Source of the DNA: Onthophagus taurus
Lineage: Eukaryota; Arthropoda; Insecta; Coleoptera; Scarabaeidae
DNA length: 64,000 bases
Reading direction: 5' to 3'
Assembly: GCF_036711975.1 (NCBI RefSeq)
Contig: NC_091975.1
Span: forward strand, 2,854,501 to 2,918,500
Shown: piece after piece, positions 24,101-38,149 of the stretch
Layout: each line of letters starts with the position of its first letter
How positions within the stretch are numbered: position 1 is the stretch's first letter
The notes under the pieces: model-generated
Database searches by the model: none
What the model was told of the DNA's origin: nothing
Seen by the model: only the letters and a program-made list of their open reading frames with translations
Translations under genes and position numbers: made by a program

Positions 24101-26579
24101 CGTAAACGATATGAAAAGAGAGTGTAAAGGTGTTGGTGATAATGAAAGTTCCTCCAACACGTTGAAGAGGCATGTCTAGTACGTTCCCGGAGAGGTAATG
24201 CGATTTAGATTACAGCCTCGGATGGCATGTGACACGCCTGACAGCTTATCTTTGCTCGCTATCACGTTCCTGCTGCCTGCTGTTGGTGTGACGATGAAAC
24301 TCTGCTGCCAGTTCTGCTCAACGTCTGCTTGCCACTCATGGCAACGCGAAAACTTTGACGAAACTTTGAGTTTAAACAAAATCTTAGTCTTAAAAAGATT
24401 TTAGTCGTAAAAAAGCAAACAACTTGTTTACAATTCTTTATAGGGTGGTAATAGGAAACACATTGTATGTGTTGCGGATTAGGATTAAGACCCTCTCGTT
24501 TGAGTGTGTTCTTTCAGTCGAGAATTTCATTTGGGATTTGTTACTATAGAAATAGAGATAAGAATGGATTTTTTTTTCATTCTTAAAACTTAATTATGTC
24601 ATAAAATTCTAAACTAAGCTTATTAATAATTTATAATATTTAATTTAAACGTTATAAAATATTTAATAATTAAATAAAAGATTTTATGATTTTAAAAACA
24701 CGTTCGTAAATTTACGTTTAAAATGAAAAAAGAAATTTAAAAATAAGATTCACTGAATTAATTTTGTTAATTTTATCTCATTGTTTAATATTATTGCGGA
24801 ATCATCCTTTTTCTCACATTTTTTTTATGATATGCGTTTTTTATTATTTAAAAAAAGGTTATTTTTCTAACAACTCAAAAAACACGATCGTAAATCATTT
24901 TGATAAATGTTTATTTTCTTGTTTACTGTTAAATTAGCAATTTTTGTCTGTATAATTAAGACGAGACAGCAATCTAAACGACTATATAATGTAAAAAATA
25001 AATTAAAAAAATCGATTTTTAAAGGACCCGCGGGTCAACTTTTTTTGATTGTTCTTTTAAAAAGCATATGTTGCACGTTTTACGTGCGCACAACCATAAA
25101 CCTACATTAAACGTAATTATTTAAGGCAGAAACGACCCACGCCAGTCGGTGGACTAATTGCCCATAAATTATAACGTAAAACGTGTGCTTTTGATCCCGA
25201 AGAGCAACGCGTAAATAAACTCGTGTCACGTCACTCAGAAAATGAGTGCTACAGTAACGAAGAAAGGTAGACCGACCGGTTTTAAGGTACGCTACCAAAA
25301 AAAGAAGAAAGAGCTTTTACTGAGATAACATCTCCAAAGAAAACCCGTTGACTTTTCACACAAATACGTTTTCATCGTGAATTATGGATGCTTTTACAGA
25401 TTTACCAGAATTAACGGATTTTTCTTTTTCTAACATATCCTAAATTAAGACCACATCACCAATTTAAAAAAATGATTAATAAATTTTTATAAAATCTGTA
25501 AGAACTAAAAATAATATCCGAATGATTGATTTTTGTGTTTTGACACACAACGAAAAATATTTGTAACTACTCAGTTATCTTAGTCATTTGATTAAACCAA
25601 TCAATCAGACGACGGATCTGTTGCTTTATTATTACAAAAGGTACATAAACCATGCCGAAAATGGATTGGGCACTCTATCAAACTTCCTCGCTCAAAACAG
25701 AAACAGAAAAACAACATTTCAACAAGTAAATTACAACAACCGTTGGCGTTGATATCAACGAGGATCAATTTGCCTCTGGGTTCATTAACTCCGACGGTCG
25801 ACACGCCGGGCGCAGTCATTTTACGAGGCCAAATTACATCTTGCGATACGATTTCCATCATCATTCACACGTCACCTGGGCGCAGGGAACATTATCTGTG
25901 ACGTTTGACGCGGGAAACAGCTCTAGGGACCCGGGGATGAATAATGAGTCCCCGCCGTCACGATATGAATGGCTTAATTTATTTCGACAAATATCCAGAC
26001 GGGAACCCATAAATATAAATGAGGCAGATAAAAATGGGTGCAGGCATATAAACGTATTCATAAAGATGGGAGCTTAAAAAGAAACATAATATACTTTATA
26101 CAATTTGTACAATGGAAAAGGAGTTGTTGTTAAAAGATTTTGAAACGTGTATGAGATGTTTCTTTAAGAGTATTTCAGTTATGGAGTCGTTCCAAATCGT
26201 GAAGGCACGAACCAACCAACAGTGATTACGGCATTTAATATATTCTGGTGAGTCGACTGTAACTCATGGTCGAGAATTACTGCCATAAACGTTGCCATAA
26301 AGCCCGACGGCGGCGGCGGCGGGCTGATCCACGGCAGAAATTAAACGTGGCGCCGGCAGCGGAAGGTTTATCGCAGTTTTGCGAGCCACTATCGTTCGCA
26401 ATTTCACTCCGCATTACCTGGCCGCTCTTATTTATGCCCCCGACACACGGAATAGAATTAACCCGGGTCGTAAATCAAACGGAGGCCGCTTTCCACCGGG
26501 GCGCACGTTTTCCGTATCAGCGGATCCGGGCAAATTCACGGCCAGATGTTCGATTTCTGGTTCGTCGGCAGATAACGTC
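24101..26579. other. Gene-free DNA with candidate regulatory blocks
   Basis: GC-richer blocks are at about 24,120-24,360, 25,030-25,280 (CCATAAATTA at 25,162) and 25,600-26,579. The last is the longest, with ORFs on both strands that overlap and match nothing known. 24,420-25,020 and 25,290-25,590 are AT-rich spacer. Confidence 0.45.
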
Positions 26580-27270
26580 CATCCGGAGGCGTTTCTACTA
26601 TATTCTATGTCCTTGAATTAGAGACTACATACAATACAGTTGAGACTTTCGGTTGTTACAATGAATATTAAAATTTATCAATCGCAAAATATATACTAGA
26701 TTCTCAACTTAAAGATGATTTAATAATATTTTATTTTACATCGAAAACTAGACTGTTTTAGCTTTAATTTAAGACAGAAATCACTCTATAACGACAACAA
26801 ATAAGTTTTCAGTGAATTTTTTAAATTTTTACTATTTTTAACATACCCAGAATTAAAACGTTTTCTTATATCTTTATTTTTCAGCAAACATTTTATATCA
26901 TACACCATTATTTCTATACCACATGGAAAACTACAGTCTTTTAACTTTAATTTAAGACATAATCATTCCATAACTACAAAAATTAAGATCTCAGTGAATT
27001 TTTTAAATTTCCACTTTTTTTAACATAACCAAATTCACAAATTTTTTTATATATATTTCCCCATTAATTCTATACCACATGAAAATGGGAGTCTTTTAAC
27101 TATAATTTAAGACATAAAACAGAAACTATTTCATCCGGAGGCCTTTCTACTATGTTATACCTCCTTGAATTGGAATCTTCATACAGTAGATTTGAATCTT
27201 TCGGTTGCCTCAACGAATATTTATCAATCACAGACTAAACAGTCTCTCGACTTAAAGATAATTAAGTAAT
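26580..27270. repeat. Composite duplication enclosing ~155-183 bp tandem units
   Basis: A block beginning CATCCGGAGGCGTTTCTACT at 26,580 (through AATATT and CTTAAAGAT...AATAAT) recurs in diverged form at 27,132. Between them, units headed TTAATTTAAGACA lie at 26,764 and 26,947, with ATAATTTAAGACA at 27,102. The first two share TCAGTGAATTTTTTAAATTT. The layout suggests repeated unequal exchange. Confidence 0.75.
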
Positions 27271-30200
27271 TTCTACGGAGAAGTTGTGTCTGATGTTTTA
27301 TAAATATCGAGTGAAGAGTTAAAGTTAAATCCCAAAAATAGATCGGGCGATGCATTTGCGGTACAATTAAAGTGTCAAGTTAAACGGCCGTCTCGTTCGT
27401 TGGCAAGCAATAATCAGTGGTAATTTTGTAGCAGCCCATCCTGTTTCAGTCACCCCGTATATCGTTTTACACCTCAATTTATCCGGGGGGCCGTGCTATA
27501 AAGAGGACATTAAACCTGGCGCAATCAGCGTTTTCGCCGGCTTCCCCAGACTAAACAAAACGATCTTTTCAAAAATAAAATTTTCGCGCTCATGTTACCG
27601 AATCGAATAACTCTCTTTTTATTTTTGATAATTTTAATAATATTTTTGAGTAATTGAGATGTACCGACACATAAAAATAATAAAAATAGGGGATTATAAA
27701 TCATTTTTTCGCAATAATTTCGATAACGATACCGAGAAACGACCCGGTTATCGGGGAACAAATAAAACCATGAAATTATTGACTTTAATACCGGACCGCT
27801 TTTTACTATGAATATGACAGATGCAATAAATTATTAACGTGGAATAGCCCACACGAAAAATACGCTCTCCGGCTTCTTGATAAGGAGCTTAAACGCTAAG
27901 TAGATGGTGATCTCTTAACCCGTAAAAGTGTTTATTGAAGTTGTAAAGTTATATGGGCCCTGCAATAAGGGGAATTATTGAAAGTTTTCTTCTAGATTCA
28001 ATATTTATTTAGATTTATACAACGGGAGCTCAACGGATATTAAGTGTGTAGTTTTCGGTGTGACTAAACTTCTTAGATAACGGGATCCTCAACAAACAAG
28101 TAAGTTGTGTGAGGATAATATTAAACTGCATTTAATAACAATAAAGGTGCAATTTTAATTAATAACAAAAATACGTGAAATTTTTTTATATGACTTTTGG
28201 GCAACCTCCATATAAGTTTATTATACCATAAATACATCGTTCATCCAATAAAGCTTTTACGGCGTTTAATCTATATACGCGAGATGTCAACACGGTTATA
28301 TATTTGTCATCGTTCGCGATAAAGCGGTATTAATATATGTGCATGCGAGCGAACGATGCCTCCTCGCCGTCGTCGTCGCTACTCTAGACATATGGTTTCC
28401 GTCATAAAAGTGCCGGATTTACAGGGCGACAAACTCGACGACCAACGCTCGGGTTTATTTCTGATCGCACATCATTAATATATTTATGGTGTTTGTGTTG
28501 GAGCGAGCCAGTAGTCCATGTTGTTGCAGCAACAGCAGCTCTCGTGGAAAATGCGATAAATCGCGATCTTGCTTTAGGCGAAGAAGACGACGATGGTTAT
28601 TTAGAGACCTTAACTATATTTATGTCAACGATGTAGACCCCGAGGGGTAAATCAACCGAGATGGATTCAATTTAATTAATAATTATGAACTTATTTATTT
28701 CGAAAAATCTATATATACATTTATATATGTATAAAGAAGGAACGTTTCTTGCAAAACTTGTTACACATGTCACTTTCAGTGAGTCAACCCGAACAGCGCG
28801 GGTCAGATGCCCCACGCCCCAGGGCTCCGGTTGTTGAATGCGTAATCACGGGCTGTCAGGACGTGGGGCGGGTACCCGTCAGGCAGATTGAATTTTCTTT
28901 TCATCTTTTACATAATAGATTGCCCGAAGGCCGGCGAGAAAGAGGCGCCATTGTTTGAGCGCGAGGCTCACGCACTTCTCACGTCCGCCGCCCCCTTTAA
29001 TATATCGCGCCTTAACGGAGGAGAATAATCCTTCTAGCTTCTTTTTCGGCGCTCTTCGTCGGCGAAACGACCGTAAATCTTCCGGTCAAAGCTGCCTCTG
29101 CAAAGCTGCTTACGCGAACCGACCAGAAAAATACCCTTCCATTATGAATAGAGGCTTTGCATACGCTAACCGTGAATTGAATATACAGAAGAGGCGAGCA
29201 GGCACGAATTGAAAGAAAATAATCTTTTATGGGACTTGTTGTACAATGTTGCTTACTATGTACTTGAAAAGAAAAAATAATCTGATACCTCTAAGTCTAT
29301 TTTATTACTTCTTCCCTACCGTCAAGAACAGATTGAAACAAATGGCTTAACATTCTGCATTTCAACCAGGGAACCGTCGTCGGTATCCCTTCACACATCA
29401 ATATCAATATTTATATGCAACTAGTCTTCATTACGTTGACGGTTTGATCGCCCGTCGACGTACTCGCTCTTTTCTGTCCCCCATCCAACGTCCGTTAGGA
29501 CGTCGCAAACACTCGACAGCGATGCCGGGGGCAATTATGATTGATTAGGTCCGATAAAGAACGATCATAAATTTCAATTACGCCGTCATCCTACTTTTTA
29601 ATACTCCAACAATAAACAACCAACCTACCTACTCTAGAAACTTCTCGATTTACTTTATATTATTATATATTTACCAACGATAAACTGTGTGGCGACAACA
29701 AATTCCTAATATTATCAACAAACTTGTAAATAATTACAAAATAAATATTTTAGTAGTGTTTCTTTAAGCGCCACCAACATCAACAAAGTCGATGTCACTC
29801 TTTGAAGTCGTGACTTGCAGGCACAAGACCAGATTTTCCCGAACATAATTGTCAAAGAAACGACCTGGGCATAGAAAGAGATAGAGATAATTTATAACTG
29901 TGTAACACTTCGCATACACAAGAGAGGATCGCGCCGTATACATAATTTATGAAACGGCAACGCCGTCTATGATTTATTCAGTCCGCCATTACGAACATAT
30001 TCATCGAGAATTAATATTAATGACGTATAAATTGTGGACGTATCAATACGTCCGCGATCTGTCACAATCAGTGGTTGCGGGCGCGCTGTGAGATTCTGCA
30101 TAATTGATGACTAGAAACATAGTTGTCCTCGAACCTCCCTGAATATCATTCATCATATACAAAGATGGTCAGTAGATATTTGTCGAATATTTATACATTT

Positions 30201-30439
30201 TTTTAAATGAAGCATTTTGCAAACTTCAAACTCATTTCAAGTTTTGCTAAGTTTGTGCCCAAGATTATTTCTAGAAGTCTAGGTCTATGTCTTAACAAAT
30301 GGCCGAAAGCTTCAAAACAACTTCCAAAGTTTCCATCACCAAATTGCAAGGCGATTAGGTGATCCTATTTACAATAAACTCGAATACACAACACTACCTT
30401 ACATGTTTTTTCTTGATTTTAAGTTATGTTGATGTAATT
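27271..30439. other. Gene-free DNA with candidate regulatory blocks
   Basis: GC-richer blocks at about 27,290-27,550, 27,720-27,990, 28,250-28,650, 28,760-29,210, 29,340-29,580 and 29,780-30,110. ORFs such as 28,749-28,958 and 28,955-29,212 have no recognisable domains. 30,110-30,439 is AT-rich without features I can name. Confidence 0.45.
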
Positions 30440-30730
30440 AAAATTTATTATAACTACAAACTTAAAAATGCTCAGATAAGGCTTTATTAACAAAAATTGT
30501 TCGTAATGAACTCTAAAAGCTAGGATCCTTAACAAATTTCATACTAACACTGTTAGTTCTTCTATTATAAACCATAGATGTCTGTAATTTCAAAATTGAT
30601 GTTTTTGGACATCAAAATCGATGATAACTCTGAAACTAAAAATGATAAGGTAAAGCTTTATTAACAGAAATTGTTCGTAATGAACTCTACAAGTTATGAT
30701 CCTTAACCGATTCTATCTTAATACTGAACA
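30440..30730. repeat. Tandem dimer, ~174 bp period
   Basis: GCTTTATTAACAAAAATTGT at 30,481 recurs as GCTTTATTAACAGAAATTGT at 30,655, both followed by TCGTAATGAACTCTA and GATCCTTAAC. The spacing is 174 bp. It is another short satellite-like array, different in sequence from the others. Confidence 0.75.
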
Positions 30731-33700
30731 AAATAATAAAAAGGAAAGTACATTAGATTGCAGTTAATTAAAGTTTAATAAATCCTATACAAAAACTAAA
30801 TTTTATTTTGAAATTGTAACTTTTGAAATATGTATTTCTCTAATCCGAATCGGTAGTCGAGAACGGACGAGGAACGTTAATTTCGCTGTGACGGACCGAA
30901 ATTGAATCACGTCAATTATTCCGGGTTGGAAATATGATTAACAGTGACAGGTATTGGTGCTGGTGACTGGAACCGACTCTGGGACTCCTCCCGTCAATAT
31001 CGACAAGAACAGGCTCTCTCGGTTGAAACGCGAATTGACACCGGCAGATACTATACTTTCTAGTAGCCGGGGCTAATGGCAACCGGATGTGACGTCGGAT
31101 CCCGAAGCCGTAATAACCGGGTGACAGCTGCGATATGTCTAATTTATCACGCGTCCTACACCGAGAGAACTCGGCGCGGATGCGTCACTTCTACTCACTT
31201 GACGGCCGCCGTCATAAGCCTCGGGACCCGCATGCTCTGCTTCTGCTGATGTTCGCAGGACATGACAGCGCGCATACGCCTTCACGTTCTCTCATCAACA
31301 GTGAAACTCTCTCTGTTCACCACCAACCATCCACCTCTAGGCACTATAATTTTCCTGCTATTCTCGCCTATATATAGGTAATAGCAGCGTTTTGTATATG
31401 TCAGAAATAAATTATATACACCTTTTCAGTACTTCCAATTATTCATTAACATTATCTATGAATAAAATAATAATGAAATAAATTCAAGCGTTATGTGACT
31501 AATATATAAAAAATTGTGTGCGATGGCAAATTTGCGAAATATAGTTTTCTGATTCGTTTACCATTCGGTAATGAAAGTAGACGTTCCAGTGTTCGAAACC
31601 TCAACACACAGAAGCAGCGGCCAAACGTCTGGTTTTCTTCGCTTTTACATACAATGGGTCTTCGAGTCTCTTACGTGACTACGTTCCAAAGCACGTGTTT
31701 TTATGTGGTCCCCAAGAAGGAGGGAAGGTCCTACGGATGAATGGGAGGCCGGGATTCCATCGGTGGGCCGACGAGAATCGTTGAAATTTTGGGCGAAAAA
31801 GCGCCGACGACGATTCCAACGAGTCCGGTAGCCCGAACACGTCGCCGCCGTTGACGAGAACGTTGCGGGATTTGATTGAGTAACGGCTGACAGCAGGACA
31901 ATGCCGCCCGTGGAATGCAGACGTGACGTGCAGACAGAAGGTCGATTTTTGATTGGACCCTTTCGCCGGGAAAGTCGCGTCGTCGTCGCCGTCGTTTTCG
32001 CCAAAGAAGTGAATGAATGAGAGACTTCTTTGATGACGCCGACCGTTCGGCTCCCCCATTGTAGTCTCTTTCGACAATAGTCATCATACATATTCTACCC
32101 ATTAGCTCGAGGCGAATCTGCAAGAAGGTTCCCGAAATTCACGAAACCCGCATCGGAATCAACCTCATAAACTCATTCCATCGATTTTTTTTACTTTGGA
32201 AAATCGTTTTGGAATTTTAAAACTATTTTTTATTAATTTTACTTCTAAATATAGAACTATGGAAGTCATGATGTGACTTGAAGACGACGTTTCTTGTCAC
32301 CTCGCAGCAGGTGTAGAACGAGGTGTCACGGGGCTTCTGAAAGATGCGCGGCCACCGGCAACGTCATGACACGTCACGATTTCCTGCCCATACAATATCC
32401 TCACCGACGGAGTTCGTCTTGAAAACGTGACTTTCAGTCTTTAAAAATCTCTACTGTTTCCTGTTGAGTGCGTTTGATGAAGAATAATTTAATATAATAA
32501 GAAACTGAAATAACATTTTCTAGAAACAAAGAGGAGCATGACTAAGAAAACATTATGACAGTGAACGTGTTGTACTTGATGGCGGCGGCACCTGCACACG
32601 TCGTAATAATAAATGGCACGACGACCGCTCCGAAAAGTGACAGTTGTTTGGGACCGTCTCCTATAATTTATTAGGTGCGACCCGCATGTTACCGTCGCCT
32701 ATTGCACGATGTCGTCGTTACGACAGAACCTAAAGGTGCAAATTGGTCCCGCCATTATTTATGGATTACTATGATTAGGTCTCTTGGACAGGGTCGTTTG
32801 TCACGTTGTTGGAGCTGTTTCTGTGGGAAGGCTATCAATTGCTACGTTACAAGATAATAATCAGTCCAATGGAAAGAAAGAAATTTATAATAACATCGTC
32901 CTATGAATTAAACATTTGTTAATACCCAACCTCAACGGTTGTTATAGCCCAGTTGTATACAAACCAGGTGCTGTAGTGTATTCAAGAAGTTGAATACTTT
33001 TGCGTAGGTGTATCGACTTCTTTTTACAATTTATTTTTTTTCTTTTTTTATTATTATTTTCGGCGGGAGGCGATCGCTTGATATTCAAAACCCGGTCGAT
33101 GCATGGCAAGCAGTAACCATACCACCACCCACATTGCTTTGTCCTCGGAAGACCGCGGCGCGGTAGTCGTGAAGAAGAAGTGGCCGAAGAAAACGACGGG
33201 CGTTGTTGGGGTCTATCGTTTCGCCGCCGCTCGTCGTAATTATATTCACATAAGCCGTCCGATAGGGGGGCATTGTGTTGACGATAACAAGTGGTTTAGT
33301 ACTGTTGAGCATAGTCTGCGTAGGCGATAACGACGCGATCCTGTCCCCACGTGTCTCCTTTCCAACGAAATCCACCGGACGTGTAGAATTATGACCGACG
33401 ATACATGATACGCTTTATGTATGTTTCACGTTGTTATCGTTATTACAAACCAAGTGATGTACTGCTCACGAATAACCACAATGGTCGTGACAATATTATT
33501 TCACTTGATTTTTATTTTTACGTTTTCAATAATGATGTGTATCGATTTAGATTTTATATATACCGTCTTCGAAATGAAGCAAGCATAAGCAAAGGGCACT
33601 TCGCATATTTGTGTTAATGGCTTCCGCCGCTAAAGTGCCCGAACGGTTCATTTATTACGCCGTCGCCCCATTATCCGACCGGCTCGTTTTATATTCGCCT

Positions 33701-34180
33701 CTCGCCGCGCGCGCAGTTTTATCCATTACTTCCACAATAAATATAATGGCTTGTAAACCATTTACATAAATCACTATTAGCGTTATCATTACGACCATTA
33801 CCGCTTCTTCTTCCACTTTTAACTTGATTTAACGCCGGACATATTAACGTTCCCAACCCACTTCCATTTGTTCGGTGAAAGAATAAATATACAGGTCATT
33901 TAAAAAGTTCAAAAATTTTTCAATGATTTTTTTGAAAATATGCTTTTATATAGCATACTATTTTCTTCAAATGAATTTGGATTGAGTTGGGTTGCGATGT
34001 ATTGGTTTGAGTTTATTTGGGTTCTCAACAAGTTTACCCTCAATGTTTATTTTCAAATACAAACATTAAACAATTTCTTGACGACCTGCAAAGCAAGTTA
34101 AGACTGAATCAACGCTAGAACGAGGATGACGTGGAACCTAATACACAACCAAAGACTATGTTTGCGGCGGAGCAAGTTTT
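30731..34180. other. Gene-free DNA with candidate regulatory blocks
   Basis: Blocks at about 30,840-31,380, 31,500-32,460, 32,540-32,860, 33,060-33,400 and 33,610-33,880 are GC-richer. In 31,645-32,123 all three minus frames are open for 130-148 codons; simultaneous openness and Arg/Ser-rich translations argue against coding. 33,960-34,180 is G/T-rich then TE-like, unidentified. Confidence 0.45.
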
Positions 34181-34185
34181 GCGCC

Positions 34186-34212
34186 AACCAAACCCAACCC
34201 AACCCAACCTAA
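34186..34212. repeat. Short CCCAA repeat
   Basis: Three to four units of CCCAA/CCAAC occur in a row (ACCAAACCCAACCCAACCCA). Too short to be a real telomeric array; probably a simple repeat inside a mobile-element relic. Confidence 0.5.
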
Positions 34213-34557
34213 CAAGCCTTTATCATGACTGCAGGTATAAAGACTACATCATTTCTACATAAAGTCTTCACTGTGCTGATATCGAGTGAAGTCTCCATCG
34301 AGTTTACATCAATTTGAGACAGCATCAAAATTGTATGCGCGAGTGTAGCTCTTTACATTTCTATCAAGTTTGTTTTGCATCTACACTACGTGCCAAAATT
34401 GCAACATCTCGAAAAAGATGAGTCACCAAACTGGAATCTTAACAAACAACTGGATGCATGTAATAAGTCTGCGATAAAAACATCATATCGATACTCAAAG
34501 AATTGGAAGTTTTTATATGATTTTTTGCTGTAAAACAGACAATCTGTAACAGGAAAG

Positions 34558-34755
34558 ATGCAGCATGTGTGGAATATGATGGGTCGCTATATAAGACATT
34601 TGCCACAAGGAGCAAATACCTGACAGGAGCTTCATCGTCATTTATAGCAAGCCTAGGATGAGATTCCACAAGATACAATTGATCATTTCATTCAGAGCTT
34701 GTCTAGCAGAGTTAGACAGTGCATAACCAATCATGGGGATGCAATATTTTATTGA
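34558..34755 (+). pseudogene. Tc1/mariner transposase C-terminal relic
   Basis: Plus-strand translation from 34,558 reads MQHVWNMMGRYIRHLP (family xIEHVWDxLGRRI), then after stops QELHRHL and DEIPQDTIDHFIQSL (family WDxIPQxxIxxLIxSM). RVRQCITNHGDAI then corresponds to the terminal RRCxAVIxARGGxT part. At least three in-frame stops occur and the glutamate of the final catalytic motif is lost. The N-terminal DNA-binding region and first two aspartates are not visible. A dead fragment; surrounding sequence 34,230-34,900 may belong to the same insertion. Confidence 0.75.
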
Positions 34756-34899
34756 CATATTGTTGGTATTTTTTGGCACGTAGTTTATATTATGTGTTGA
34801 CCAAGACTTCATCAAGTTTGTATTGAAAAAACTTCGTATCAAGTCTAAATCAGTTCTGCATTACGTCTTTACTTTGTTGAGAAAAAAATGTATGTTGCA

Positions 34900-37800
34900 T
34901 AAAATTCATAAGAAACTTGTTAAGATATAAAGTTGTATTGTTGCAGATTTATTCGTTATATCGGTTTTGAGAACCTGAGACGACGTTCAAGGATATAATT
35001 AATGTTCGGTTTTATAAACTCGCGCTTGGCGTCGTGTATTTAAATGAGGGCTGCGGCTATGGCGGTTGAGTACAGCGGAAGGCGGCGGCGAAGAAGATTT
35101 ATGCCGGTACAAGCGTAAGTACCGGTACGTCCTGCGGAGCGGTGCCCATTAGTCATTGTTCACACCTGGGTCGCCTTTGTGGCCGACCGGTACGTCACAT
35201 TACCGGGGCCCAATACATTACGCCCCGAACGCCGAATGAAGATATAAATATTGGAAGTATGAGTTACGGGCCGAAAGAAATTACGTTGCCGGCTCCCCCG
35301 GGCGCATAATTTAGGGCTCACGGTAACCGGCGGCTGGCTGGCTCTTCCCTCTCTCTTCTCTCTCGTTATCCCAACGTGTTTATGCGGCGTTAATCGTTTC
35401 ATTGTCTTCGCCAATAAATTATGGGATTCTATAACCGAGAAAATATTGTATTGCTCGGTTATTACTAAGCGGATCTTTTAACAACCTTGGTATTTTCAAG
35501 AAAAATTAATCATTTTTTAACTAAACCCTATCCATGTCCAAAATGTCGTGATCAGAACCAACTTAATCCTCGTCCAAGACGCCACCGATTTGATATACGA
35601 CGGTCCTCGACCGCCTCTCCCATTATTTACATTCACTCGTTATCCCGTGAATTTTAAATACTTAATCAGCCGAGGACATCGAGTTAATGTTCGTTCTTGT
35701 CCATATTCACCACTATCACCATTTTCTTTGGTGGCAGTTTCTGCCGCTTGAAAAGAAAAATAACGTCCACACCTGCTGACAAAGACCAACAGACCGGTAA
35801 TGTTGCGGTTGAGGTCGAGGCCATCGATCTTCGGCTTCAAGAGACCACCCGACCCGCGGGCCGGCGGCTGGTGGCAGCGGCGCGACCGACGCCACCGGCC
35901 GCGACCCATCCGACCCCCGACTGCGCCGCGGCCGACGTCGCCGAGATAAACGACGGCCCGTGGGTGGCGGCGTGTTGTCGCGGACTTAATGTCCGTGTAT
36001 TCATTATTTATGCTCCGGCGAAGAAGAACCCCACCTTCGCCAGGATCTTTCTTCGGCACTCCTATGCGAAGTTAGCCCCCACATTTCTAGCCCCCAATTA
36101 GAAAGGATATTACATGTATAGTATTTTGATTATAACAAGAGAACCACTCAACCGATTTCGCTGATCAATGTCTCATTCGAAAGCTTAATCCTTGGCCAAT
36201 ACGAATGTGGAAATGCCCGATTCGAAATCTCTTTCGAATTCCAATAACACAAAAATGACTTTCTTTAAGTGGTCATAACTCGTAAACGATGTACTCGATT
36301 ATTAAGATATATAGGTCATTCAATTCGCCATAGTTTCTTCTATCAAAATCCCAAATTTAATATAATTTATTGTTGTTCTTACTACTTTGCTAGTCTTTTT
36401 TTTCAAATTTTACATTTTTAGCTGTACCGTGTATTCCGTTAAGGGTACGGAGCGGTTGCATCATAACAACGATGTTTGTAGAAAATAAGAAATTATATAT
36501 AGCGCATTGAATCTTCATTAAATTTGCTTTAAAATGTTCTTTATTTCATGATGATATCTCAATTCGTTCTTGAGATACGATTTCTTTTAATTTATATTTC
36601 ATGACTCAAACAATAAGGGATGATGCATAATCCAACGTCTTGACTGTTTCGTTTTAATTATTTGTTGGGCACCTGATTCTTTTGCAGGAAGTGTTAAACA
36701 TTAAAATTAGTGCGTTTTATTTTAGTAAAATGACATAAGTTTTATTTGAAATGTTTCGAGAAAACGAGTAATTTTTTTTGAAAGGTTGAGTTTTAAAACC
36801 AAAAAAAAAGTTTTAAAACCGCTTCGCCCCGTCGTCTTTACATTTTTTGTTTATTCACCTCCAGTATTCCTTCTTCACACAATAAATTAAGGAGGGGATG
36901 TTTAGAAGTTGACTCGCTAATTCACAAATTCGCATTTTAGTTGATATGCGGGCGTTTAAGGGTAATAAAGTAGTTTACAAAAATAAAACTTGTGATAAAT
37001 ACGTGCAATATTTATGCTAAGTGTTAGGTGATATTAGTGATGTTGAGATCATCGGATGGCTATTTTATGGATGTTAAAAGGTATCGTATTAATTCATTTT
37101 TTTTGTTTTTGATCAATTAATTAAGGAGATAATTAATGTGTTTGATTAGTTTGTGTTTTCAACAAAATCCTTAAATTTGTCGAGTCGAGTCTTTCAACAA
37201 CTGCATTTAGCCAAGCGCATTTTTAGCACCCTAAAAATTTGATGAACAGTAATCAAGGTTTTTAATGAATATGGAAATAGAACACTTTCAAATCGGATTT
37301 AATAAACCGCCGGAAGGAATTCGTGTGTGGTTTTATTAAGTGAAAAAAATCTATATAGCAGTATATAATAGAATAACCTTTTCCATCTACAAACAATAGC
37401 TATATTTCAACATCGACAAATAATCGAAGAGAGTCTATACAACAAACGCAGCACTCGGTGGTAGATTGCCGCAGAATCTGACAGATTGAAACGGTCGCTC
37501 CAATCCAAGGAAAAGGCTCTCGAACGAAAACGGTATCGGCGTTTCACACAAATAGAACCATTAAGTACTCGACCGGGCGAGGCCAAGAATTGTGCCACTA
37601 ATCAATTACTTGTCTACAGCGTGTCAAAGCAAATAGGTTACAACTCAATGCTAATTGGCAAATATTGATTTATCGCGGAGATAGGAAACTTAACAAAAAC
37701 ATTCTTAATAGAAGTTAATTGTAGTATATGATCTTGATTTTATCTAAAATTATTGCTGCAATAATTTATAATCAACGAATTTTCAATAAATTAATATGTT

Positions 37801-38149
37801 TAAAACAAATATCAAACATAAATGAACATAAGTTGAAATGAGTTGGGTTGAGATGGAGAAAGAAGGATGAGAACGAAGCAGAGTGCAGAGAGAGCGGTGG
37901 GATCGCCGCATGACAGCCGAGATTAAAGCAATTTACGGTATTCGCATCGCGTTTCAAACGTCGTGGTTTCAATTAGCCGTGATTTCCGAGAAACTTAACG
38001 CGACTGTTTTGGTAAATTAATGTTTCCCGGTTGTCTGCTCCCCTTTTTTCGCGGTTGGTTAGCGCGGCGCAGCTGTCAGTAAGATTCTTTTACACATCAA
38101 GTGATGTTCTATAAACAAAATCAAAGAAAAGGGAATAAATTTTATTACT
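34900..38149. other. Gene-free DNA with a strong GC island
   Basis: GC-richer blocks at about 34,960-35,450 and 35,530-36,110. The stretch 35,800-35,990 is the most GC-rich in the window, with 134- and 139-codon ORFs on opposite strands that look like composition artefacts. 36,120-36,420 has the low-complexity look of an interspersed repeat (unidentified). 37,400-37,680 and 37,850-38,070 are smaller GC-richer blocks. Confidence 0.45.

Noticed and set aside
31645..32123. Three overlapping minus-strand ORFs of 130-148 codons
   Set aside because: All three frames are open at once in a GC-rich block, and the translations are Arg/Ser-rich with no domain.
34186..34212. CCCAA repeats as interstitial telomere
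   Set aside because: Only three to four units, inside a mobile-element relic; too short for a telomeric claim.
35640..36101. 139- and 134-codon ORFs on opposite strands
   Set aside because: They overlap in the most GC-rich stretch and read as low-complexity composition artefacts.
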